The position numbers and the translations under genes are program-made. Shown in pieces: positions 56,306 to 64,000 of a DNA stretch of 64,000 bases. A model generated the notes under the pieces. The model was not told where the DNA came from, did no database searches, and saw nothing but the letters and a program-made list of their open reading frames with translations. Every line of letters begins with the position of its first letter. Position 1 is the stretch's first letter. The stretch comes from Rhodobacteraceae bacterium IMCC1909 (GTDB taxonomy: Bacteria > Pseudomonadota > Alphaproteobacteria > Rhodobacterales > Rhodobacteraceae), in assembly GCA_030704425.1 (NCBI GenBank), contig JAPDHM010000002.1, positions 1,269,864 to 1,333,863 of the forward strand, given 5' to 3'.

Positions 56306-59300
56306 ATGTCTTGGTCAGAAATTCGAAATAATGAGAGTGTTTTAACGGGTTATAATTTTGTAACCCAGGAGACGGTTGACAGTGTGCAGTACACCTACAC
56401 TGACACTTTTGATCTCAATTTTGAATTGGTGGCAAATAAGTGGGAAGATGACGCCTCTAATTCGAATACGTTTGGTGAGACCGTAGTAAGTTCTACTGAC
56501 ACGTCTGCCTGGGCTGCGCTTGAGGCTGAATTTACTTGGTTGAGTTTTTCGGGTTTGACGAGTGTGCGTGTGCAAGAGGGTGCGAATAGTTGGCTTGAAG
56601 ACGGACTTACGGTCACGGAGAGCCGTAAGCATTTGTTCGATGTGAGTACCTGGGGCCACCTTGGCGGTGTGGAGGCATATGACGGTGTCGAGGTCCAATA
56701 TGAAGCCGGTTGGCAGCGTGGTGCTGAAAGCCTTGCGATTGGTGGCGGCACACCCCAGCTGACGTCTTCGGACGGGGCTGCCTATGATCTGTTTGGTGCA
56801 GCTTATTACGCTGAAGAGAGTTGGACGAACTGGGAAGGTCTGCCTGAGTATGAGCGGACCTACTATGATGGGAGTGGAAACAAGCTTGGTTCGAGCTTTA
56901 CGTCGCAGAACCAGTGGACGGATAATTATACCGATCCCAATAATCCAGAGACGATAACAAATACGAACTCGAATTATAATGATCCCGATGGAAACTGGCT
57001 GGGCTGGTCATCTGTTGAGATGGATTCCAGCAGTCAAGTTCGCAATGCCAATCAGAGTTCTGAGAAGGTAGTTGCATCAACGGATACAACGACTTGGGAT
57101 GCGCTTAAGAGTGAGTTTGATTGGTTAACGTTTGATAGTTGGACAACTGTGCGTGTTCAAGATGAGACGATGTCATGGCTTGATGGCACGACGCTTGTGA
57201 CTGAGAGCCGCAAGCACCTGTTTGACGACAGCTGGGGCCATTTGGGTGGTAAAGAAGTTACGAACTCTGGCGCGGTTGTGCAGTATACTTCGGGTTGGAC
57301 CCGCGGCGAGGAGAAGTTCCAAATTGCGAATGATACGCCGCAGTTAGATTCTGGCAATACAGATCATGCAGGTGCGATCAGTCTGTTTGGTAATGCTTAT
57401 TATTATGAGGAAAGCTATACGAACTGGCAGGGCCAGCAAGAGACGGAGACGAATTACTACAGCTCGACCGGTGTAAAACTTGGTTCAAGCTTCAAGTTCA
57501 TTGATACTTGGACGGATAATAGTGACCCGGCAAACCCAGTCACAGTTACCAATACCAACATCAATTATAACGGTCCCGACTGGGAGTGGCTTGGCAATGA
57601 GTGGTATGACACAGTTGGAAATGGTGGGCAGAACTTTGAGCGCGTTGTTGAGAAACTTGATGCGCAGGGTGCTACGACCGCTGAGTGGACAGCTTTAGTT
57701 TCGGATGTTGAGCTTGCGCATATTACATTAGATTCGAATTTGACGAGTGTACGTGTTCAAGAAGGCACAAACACCTGGGTTGATGTTACAACCTCCACCT
57801 CGACAACTGAGAGCCGTAAGCATTTGTTCGATGTGAATAACTGGGACCACCTTGGCGGTTTTGAGAGTTATGATGGTGGGGAGCGTGTAGTCCAATATGA
57901 AGCTGATTGGCAGCGTGGTGCGGAAACCATAACCATTGACAGCAACACACCCCAGCTGACGTCTTCGGACGGGGCTGCCTATGATCTGTTTGGTGCAGCT
58001 CATTACACCGAAGAGAGTTGGATGAACTGGGAAGGTCTGCCTGAGTATGAGCGGACCTACTATGATGGGAGTGGAAACAAGCTTGGTTCGAGCTTTACGT
58101 CGCAGAACCAGTGGACGGATAATTATACCGATCCCAATAATCCAGAGACGATAACAAATACGAACTCGAATTATAATGATCCCGATGGAAACTGGCTGGG
58201 CTGGTCATCTGTTGAGATGGATTCCAGCAGTCAAGTTCGCAATGCCAATCAGAGTTCTGAGAAGGTAGTTGCATCAACGGATACAACGACTTGGGATGCG
58301 CTTAAGAGTGAGTTTGATTGGTTAACGTTTGATAGTTGGACAACTGTGCGTGTTCAAGATGAGACGATGTCATGGCTTGATGGCACGACGCTTGTGACTG
58401 AGAGCCGCAAGCACCTGTTTGACGACAGCTGGGGCCATTTGGGTGGTAAAGAAGTTACGAACTCTGGCGCGGTTGTGCAGTATACTTCGGGTTGGACCCG
58501 CGGCGAGGAGAAGTTCCAAATTGCGAATGATACGCCGCAGTTAGATTCTGGCAATACAGATCATGCAGGTGCGATCAGTCTGTTTGGTAATGCTTATTAT
58601 TATGAGGAAAGCTATACGAACTGGCAGGGCCAGCAAGAGACGGAGACGAATTACTACAGCTCGACCGGTGTAAAACTTGGTTCAAGCTTCAAGTTCATTG
58701 ATACTTGGACGGATAATAGTGACCCGGCAAACCCAGTCACAGTTACCAATACCAACATCAATTATAACAACGCCGGTGATCGTTGGCTTGGCAATGAGAG
58801 CTCTGACTCGTTAGGAAATGTTAATCAAAATTTTGAGCGAATCGTGCAGAAGTTTGAGGTTGATGGTTCGACGCTCACGGATGGTTGGATTGCTCTCTTT
58901 GGAGATCCTAATGACGTTAGTCAAAATGGTGATCCGGATTTAACACATATTACATTAGATTCGAATTTGACGAGTGTACGTGTTCAGGAAGGCACAAACA
59001 CTTCGGTTGATGTTACAACCTCCACCTCGGCAACCGAGAGCCGTAAGCATTTGTTCGATAGCAATCGTGAGCACGTGGGGGGGTTTGAGAGTTACGATAG
59101 TGGAGCCCGAACAATTTTGTTTGATGCCAATTGGCAGCGTGGAGCGGAAACATTCCAAATTGTGACTGGGGAAAGCAATTCTGAGGACAATACGCCTCAG
59201 CTGACCGAAGCCGATGGAGCGGCGTATGATCTATTCGGAGCCGCCTATTTTTCTGAGGAGACTTGGCTTAATGGGGAACAGAAAATTGAGGTGGAGCGCA

Positions 59301-62300
59301 CTTACTACGAAGGTAATGGAAACAAGATCGGCTCAAGCTTCATGGCAACTGAGGAAGATCGTGGAGCGGAGAAGTATCAGTATAATTTCCAAGATGCGAG
59401 TGGATCGAATTTAGGTTGGGCCTGGGAAAATTCAAACGGTGAATCATTCGCTCAAATTGAAAAGACTATCGTAAAGTCCGATGGACAAGGTGGAGAAAGT
59501 GCCAATTGGGTGGCTCTAGAGAGCAAGTTTACTTGGTTGGACTTGTCATCGTTTGATTCGGTTCTCCTTGAGGTGACCAAGGAAACCTTCTCGGTTGATA
59601 TTAATGGGACGACGACGCTTGAATCCCAAGAGCGGCAGCATGTATTCTCCGCTCCAAATATTGCGGATGGTGCCTCGGCAGTATCACTTAGTGGAAATGC
59701 GAAGACCGAGGTAGATTCAATTGACTTTGCGTCCACTGGCTTTGCATTGGTTGCAAACCCTTCTGATAACGCTACGCCAGGTTTTGAAAATGTAGTCACG
59801 CTAGCCGATGGTGACGTCACGGGGCTATCCTCTGGGACTTACGCGATTTTTGAAGTTATGGCGCAGTCAGACCCATCCGTGATTTCGAGCTATGAAGCGT
59901 ACCCAGTCACATTTATTGTAACACAGGGTCGGCAGGATACGTCACACTTCGGGGGCTGGGAGTTACGCGACGACGGCACTGAGGTCCAGTGGGATGCCAA
60001 TTTCGAACGTGGAGTGGAGACTTTTTCAGTCATCACCTCAGGAGGAGATAAAACACCGCAGCTGACTTCTGCAGACGGATCTGCATTCACTCTTTTCGGT
60101 GACGCCTACTTCAAGGCTGATAGTTTTGTAAACTGGCGAGGTGAAACCGAGACACAGACAGATTATTATTCAGAGCACGGCTTGAAGCTTGGCAGTGCAA
60201 CCACCACGCAGCAAATTAACGAAAACTCTGTCGTCACGTATGAGGAAACAAAATATAATAACGCTGATGGGAACTGGCTCGGTTTAGTTTGGTCAGATGT
60301 AGAAGGAAATTCGAGCGAAAACTTTGAAACGATTGTCTCCAATACGGATGCAGCCGCATGGCAAGCTTTACAAACCGAATTTGGTTGGGTCTCATTTTCT
60401 GGTCTTTCCGCAGTGCGTGTTGAGCGGGGATCGAGTACCTTTGATAATGGCGGTCAGCCGTATTCTGAAACACGAAAACACCTTTGGTTGCCGGAAGGAA
60501 GTGGCACCTCTGCGCACCTCGGCGGACAAACTGTTGAGCGTGATGGCACTGAGGTCGAGTGGAATGCCGGCTGGGCCCGCGGTGCTGAAACCTTTACAAT
60601 TGTTACAAACTCAATTGATCCTGCGGATAATACACCCCAGCTGACGTCGACCGATGGTGCAGCCTTTGATGTTTTTGGTTTAGCTTATTTCAAGCAAGAT
60701 AGTTGGCTTGATTGGGAACAAAACTCGGTGGTCGAGCAAACGTTTTACAATTCGAGTGGTATTAAACTTGGCAAGGCGTTCACAACCACAAAAGTCGAGA
60801 ATGGTGTCAATAGAGAGGACTTTAATTTCCAGAACGCCGAAGATAATGAAATTGGGCAAGGCTGGTCTCAAGCTGATGGTCAAGAGTACCAGCGGCTTAA
60901 AAGTATTGTTACAAAATCTGATGGAAATGGTGGAACGACTTCTGAGTGGCAAGCACTCGAAGCCGAGTTCAGTTGGCTAACTTTCAGTGGTATTGACTCC
61001 GTCCTAGTTGAGGATAGGAGCGACACATATTTCTCTGGCCTAGGTGCCACACAGACATTAGTCACTGAAACCCAAAAACACTTATACGTTTCGCCATTGA
61101 TAGCGAGTGACGCGACAGCCGTTACGTTGGATACGGCCACAAAAATAAGTGAAGTCGCCGTCTTGGATTTTGCTGGTAGTGGTGAGGGTAGCGCAGAGCA
61201 CCCGACAAATTATACACATCCGCCGCAGGATAATGTTATCACGGTTGGAGATGGTGAAATTACTGGCCTCAGTGCGGGCACATACGCGTTCTTTGAGACG
61301 TACGATCAATCAGGCTCTCTGAATGGCTATGAAGTCTATACGGTTGCATTTGGAGCCAGTGAGTTTACCACGCACAATACACACTTCGGCGGCAGTGAGA
61401 GTGGGTCGGATGGAACGGTTGTCCAATACAACGCCGGTTTCATGCGGGGAGCGGAAACTTTCTCGATCGTTACCGAGGGTCCGAGCGCGACGCCTCAACT
61501 GCTCGACACAGATGGTGCGGCTTATGACTTGTTCGGGGCTGCGTACTACTCTGAGGATAGCTGGCTAAACCCACAAAATGAACAGCAAGTTGATCAGGCT
61601 TACTATAATGCCAACGGCATTAAACTTGGGGAAGGGTTTTTTCAGACAACTATTTCCAGCGGCGTAGTTCGTGAGGAGTTCGATTTTCGTGATGCAGATG
61701 GCATGAGCCTAGGCTGGGGCTGGTCTGAAGCTGATGGTCAACAGTCCCAGCAGCTTAAAAGTACTGTTACAAAATCTGATGGAAATAGTGGGACTACTTC
61801 TGAGTGGCAAGCACTCGAAGCCGAGTTCAGTTGGCTAACTTTCAGTGGCATTGACTCCGTCCTAGTTGAGGATAGGAGCGACACATATTTCTCTGGTCTA
61901 GGTGCCACACAAACTTTAGTCACTGAAACCCAAAAACACTTATACGTTTCGCCATCGATAGCGAGTGACGCGACAGCGGTTACGTTGGATACAGCCTCAA
62001 AAATAAGTGAAGTGGCCGGCTTGGATTTTGCTGGTAGTGGTGAGGGTAGCGTAGGTCATCCCACGAACTACACGCATCCGCCGCAGGATAATGTTATCAC
62101 GGTTGGAGATGGTGACGTTACTGACCTTAGTGCAGGCACATACGCGTTTTTTGAGACATATGATCAATCAGGCTCTCTTAATGGCTATGAGGTCTATGCA
62201 GTTGCGTTTGGAGCCAGTGAGTTTACCACGCCCGACAGTCACTTTGGTGGCAAGGATGTTGCTGATAATGGCTTGACTGTTCAATTTGGAGCAGAGCGTT

Positions 62301-64000
62301 TAAGGGGTGATGAGACGCTTACGATCATATTGTCTGGTACTGATGCCACGGACCGTCTTGATGCTTCAGACGGTATATCCCATCAACTTTACGGTGAAGC
62401 TTACGTAATAATTGACGATGTTTATCAAAATAATAACGGTAATACCGAAACGCTCAGGAAATATTTTGATGCGGCGGGAAACAAAGTTGGTAAAAGTTAC
62501 AGTGAGGATACGACGCCTTCTAGGACTGCTGTCAATTATGAAAATTCTGCAGGTGTCTGGATAGGAGAAGAGTGGGCTGACATCGACGGTACGAGCTATG
62601 TGGACTATTATACGACGGTTACTAAGTCTAATGGAATTGGAGGTACTACGGCGGCCTGGGACGCATTAGTCGCTGAGTTTTCTTGGGTGGACCTGAGCGG
62701 GGTCGATTCTGTGATGGTTGGCCAGGAACGTGATGAGTACCTAGACTTAGGCAGCTTAGTTGTAGAAACCCAAAAACACTTATATGTTTCTCCATTGATA
62801 GCGAGTAACGCGACAGCGGTTACGTTGGATACGTCCTCACAAACAAGTGAAGTGGCCGGCTTGGATTTTGCTGGTAGTGGTGAGGGTAGCGTAGGTCATC
62901 CCACGAACTACACCCATCCGCCGCAAGATAATGTTATCACGGTTGACGATGGTGACGTTACTGGCCTCAGTGCAGGCACATACGCGTTTTTTGAGACCCA
63001 CGATCAATCAGGCTCTACGAATGGCTATGAGGTCTATGGAGTCACATTTGGAGCTAGCGATACCACTATTTTCACCCCAAATTCAACTTCTTGGATAGAG
63101 AATCATTTTGGTGGAAAATTTGTGGAAGGAGACGGGACGGTCGTTCAATTCAATGCGGGTTTGGAGCCTGCTACGACCGATATAGGCGATAATGTTTTTG
63201 CAATAGGCGCGTCACCTGCTGGCCCATTTGCACCAAACTCCGTGTACGCAATATTACCCTCTGGAGATGGCTCCACATATAACGCAGTTGCGGGACAGTG
63301 GGACGATGTCAACAATGCGTTCACGCCTCAAGTGTTCGGTGAAATCCCTGGCCTAACATTAGCTGCAATACAAGAAGCGTTCTTCTCTGGATCAACGCAA
63401 GTTTTAGGCAGTTATACTCCTCCACAGCCAAATGTTGTGACTATGGGTGCGGATGTTGCCGGTCTGACAACTGGTGTGACGTATGCGATTGTTGAAACGG
63501 GCACTGATGTGTTCAAGGCGATCGCGGGGACCTGGGATGTGAACAGCACGTTGTTCACGCCTGCTGATCCAGTTGTTGAGGTAATAGATCTTGATGTTAC
63601 GCAAGTTGCAGCAATTTATGCTGCTACGAGCGAAGACCTGGGTATGTATACTGCACCTACGACACAGCCTACGACACCGCCAAATGTTGTGACGATGGGT
63701 GCGGATGTTGCCGGTCTGACAACTGGTGTGACGTATGCGATTGTTGAAACTGGCACTGGTGTGTTCGAGGCGATCGAGGGGGTCTGGGATACTGTGAACA
63801 GCACGTTGTTCACGCCTGCTGATCCAGTTGTTGAGGTAATAGATCTTGATGTTACGCAAGTTGCAGCAATTTATGCTGCTACGAGCGAAGACCTGGGTAT
63901 GTATACTGCACCTACGACACAGCCTCCGACACCGCCAAATGTTGTGACGATGGGTGCGGATGTTGCCGGTCTGACAACTGGTGTGACGTATGCGATTGTT
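56306..64000 (+). CDS. Giant repetitive surface protein (3' end beyond window)
   Basis: The frame is open from the ATG at 56306 to the last base, at least 2565 codons, with GAGGAGG eight bases upstream and only 10 bases after the previous stop. No signal peptide is visible (MSWSEIRNNESVLTGYNF...). The body is aromatic- and acid-rich repeats of roughly 200 residues: units such as TPQLTSSDGAAYDLFGAAYYAEESW, YYDGSGNKLGSSF, TVTESRKHLFD, WGHLGG and VQYEAGWQRGAE recur. Toward the end are 84-85-residue repeats starting NVVTMGADVAGLTTGVTYAIVETG. Such proteins are thought to be surface adhesins or matrix proteins, with secretion via T1SS plausible. I do not recognise a named family. Confidence 0.75.
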   Translation, partial: MSWSEIRNNESVLTGYNFVTQETVDSVQYTYTDTFDLNFELVANKWEDDASNSNTFGETVVSSTDTSAWAALEAEFTWLSFSGLTSVRVQEGANSWLEDGLTVTESRKHLFDVSTWGHLGGVEAYDGVEVQYEAGWQRGAESLAIGGGTPQLTSSDGAAYDLFGAAYYAEESWTNWEGLPEYERTYYDGSGNKLGSSFTSQNQWTDNYTDPNNPETITNTNSNYNDPDGNWLGWSSVEMDSSSQVRNANQSSEKVVASTDTTTWDALKSEFDWLTFDSWTTVRVQDETMSWLDGTTLVTESRKHLFDDSWGHLGGKEVTNSGAVVQYTSGWTRGEEKFQIANDTPQLDSGNTDHAGAISLFGNAYYYEESYTNWQGQQETETNYYSSTGVKLGSSFKFIDTWTDNSDPANPVTVTNTNINYNGPDWEWLGNEWYDTVGNGGQNFERVVEKLDAQGATTAEWTALVSDVELAHITLDSNLTSVRVQEGTNTWVDVTTSTSTTESRKHLFDVNNWDHLGGFESYDGGERVVQYEADWQRGAETITIDSNTPQLTSSDGAAYDLFGAAHYTEESWMNWEGLPEYERTYYDGSGNKLGSSFTSQNQWTDNYTDPNNPETITNTNSNYNDPDGNWLGWSSVEMDSSSQVRNANQSSEKVVASTDTTTWDALKSEFDWLTFDSWTTVRVQDETMSWLDGTTLVTESRKHLFDDSWGHLGGKEVTNSGAVVQYTSGWTRGEEKFQIANDTPQLDSGNTDHAGAISLFGNAYYYEESYTNWQGQQETETNYYSSTGVKLGSSFKFIDTWTDNSDPANPVTVTNTNINYNNAGDRWLGNESSDSLGNVNQNFERIVQKFEVDGSTLTDGWIALFGDPNDVSQNGDPDLTHITLDSNLTSVRVQEGTNTSVDVTTSTSATESRKHLFDSNREHVGGFESYDSGARTILFDANWQRGAETFQIVTGESNSEDNTPQLTEADGAAYDLFGAAYFSEETWLNGEQKIEVERTYYEGNGNKIGSSFMATEEDRGAEKYQYNFQDASGSNLGWAWENSNGESFAQIEKTIVKSDGQGGESANWVALESKFTWLDLSSFDSVLLEVTKETFSVDINGTTTLESQERQHVFSAPNIADGASAVSLSGNAKTEVDSIDFASTGFALVANPSDNATPGFENVVTLADGDVTGLSSGTYAIFEVMAQSDPSVISSYEAYPVTFIVTQGRQDTSHFGGWELRDDGTEVQWDANFERGVETFSVITSGGDKTPQLTSADGSAFTLFGDAYFKADSFVNWRGETETQTDYYSEHGLKLGSATTTQQINENSVVTYEETKYNNADGNWLGLVWSDVEGNSSENFETIVSNTDAAAWQALQTEFGWVSFSGLSAVRVERGSSTFDNGGQPYSETRKHLWLPEGSGTSAHLGGQTVERDGTEVEWNAGWARGAETFTIVTNSIDPADNTPQLTSTDGAAFDVFGLAYFKQDSWLDWEQNSVVEQTFYNSSGIKLGKAFTTTKVENGVNREDFNFQNAEDNEIGQGWSQADGQEYQRLKSIVTKSDGNGGTTSEWQALEAEFSWLTFSGIDSVLVEDRSDTYFSGLGATQTLVTETQKHLYVSPLIASDATAVTLDTATKISEVAVLDFAGSGEGSAEHPTNYTHPPQDNVITVGDGEITGLSAGTYAFFETYDQSGSLNGYEVYTVAFGASEFTTHNTHFGGSESGSDGTVVQYNAGFMRGAETFSIVTEGPSATPQLLDTDGAAYDLFGAAYYSEDSWLNPQNEQQVDQAYYNANGIKLGEGFFQTTISSGVVREEFDFRDADGMSLGWGWSEADGQQSQQLKSTVTKSDGNSGTTSEWQALEAEFSWLTFSGIDSVLVEDRSDTYFSGLGATQTLVTETQKHLYVSPSIASDATAVTLDTASKISEVAGLDFAGSGEGSVGHPTNYTHPPQDNVITVGDGDVTDLSAGTYAFFETYDQSGSLNGYEVYAVAFGASEFTTPDSHFGGKDVADNGLTVQFGAERLRGDETLTIILSGTDATDRLDASDGISHQLYGEAYVIIDDVYQNNNGNTETLRKYFDAAGNKVGKSYSEDTTPSRTAVNYENSAGVWIGEEWADIDGTSYVDYYTTVTKSNGIGGTTAAWDALVAEFSWVDLSGVDSVMVGQERDEYLDLGSLVVETQKHLYVSPLIASNATAVTLDTSSQTSEVAGLDFAGSGEGSVGHPTNYTHPPQDNVITVDDGDVTGLSAGTYAFFETHDQSGSTNGYEVYGVTFGASDTTIFTPNSTSWIENHFGGKFVEGDGTVVQFNAGLEPATTDIGDNVFAIGASPAGPFAPNSVYAILPSGDGSTYNAVAGQWDDVNNAFTPQVFGEIPGLTLAAIQEAFFSGSTQVLGSYTPPQPNVVTMGADVAGLTTGVTYAIVETGTDVFKAIAGTWDVNSTLFTPADPVVEVIDLDVTQVAAIYAATSEDLGMYTAPTTQPTTPPNVVTMGADVAGLTTGVTYAIVETGTGVFEAIEGVWDTVNSTLFTPADPVVEVIDLDVTQVAAIYAATSEDLGMYTAPTTQPPTPPNVVTMGADVAGLTTGVTYAIV
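56755..57566 (+). repeat. Long internal duplication, copy A
   Basis: This ~810-base block recurs at 57952-58763, with an offset of 1197 bases (399 codons) and only a few base changes (for example GCTTATTACGCTGAA against GCTCATTACACCGAA). Confidence 0.88.
57952..58763 (+). repeat. Long internal duplication, copy B
   Basis: Second copy of the block at 56755-57566. Near-identity with an intact frame shows a recent in-frame expansion of the giant gene. Confidence 0.88.
63429..64000 (+). repeat. Terminal 252/255-bp tandem repeats
   Basis: The block beginning AATGTTGTGAC recurs at 63431, 63683 and 63938 (periods 252 and 255 bases), with near-identical sequence. The array runs past the window end, so its total copy number is unknown. 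Confidence 0.88.

Overview
This window looks like the chromosome of a marine alphaproteobacterium of the Rhodobacterales (roseobacter group). The evidence is the family-level appearance of the core genes (rpoC tail, a DUF6538-type integrase beside tRNA-Gly, an Ada protein, DUF2125, DUF6447 and a roseobacter-like set of metabolic enzymes) and the moderate GC content. No species assignment is possible from what I can see.

Bases 1-25 kb are mostly housekeeping and metabolic genes: the 3' end of rpoC with its terminator, a DMT transporter, tRNA-Gly followed by a decayed integrase and a decayed spore-coat-U-like gene, an ABC exporter, an acyl-CoA synthetase, a fatty acid desaturase, Ada, a sugar isomerase/epimerase, an agmatinase-type ureohydrolase, a frameshifted HTH regulator, initiator tRNA, hydroxypyruvate isomerase, a tight four-gene set tsaE-tsaB-tsaC-tsaD (the tRNA t6A37 pathway enzymes), an FAD oxidoreductase, a photolyase, a PLP transsulfuration-type enzyme, an Asp/Glu-racemase-type protein and DUF2125. 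Remnants of a crotonase and of an aldehyde dehydrogenase lie between them, so this stretch shows active gene decay.

Bases 24.8-34.7 kb form a surface-protein export locus. On the minus strand, reading leftwards, lie a TolC-type outer membrane protein, a LapB-type T1SS ABC transporter with a degenerate C39 domain, an HlyD-type adaptor, a small winged-helix-like protein and three DUF6447 paralogues. Divergent from them is a 1056-residue Ala/Thr/Asp-rich protein with RTX-like repeats that I read as an S-layer-like substrate (compare Caulobacter RsaA), ending at a strong terminator.

Bases 34.7-50.9 kb are an accessory island: gene fragments, a TPR-methyltransferase, three tyrosine recombinases (one broken), two toxin-antitoxin pairs, a TPR/SGNH-like gene that begins at an integrase junction, and, most notably, a three-gene cassette (38.6-42.6 kb). 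That cassette contains a TGT/DpdA-like (7-deazaguanine transglycosylase fold) protein, a 574-residue partner and a convergent 275-residue protein. Near-identical 21-bp palindromes sit just upstream of both transcription units, and a third copy lies nearby. I regard this as the best candidate for an undescribed system here.

Bases 50.9-64 kb hold two translationally close giant surface-protein genes. The first is a 1794-residue lipoprotein-like adhesin with a Pro-Glu repeat stalk, Ig-like modules and a 768-bp near-identical internal duplication. The second is a gene of more than 2560 codons that runs off the window and has its own 1197-bp-offset duplication and 252-bp terminal repeats. The T1SS locus is a plausible exporter for some of these proteins, but that is inference.
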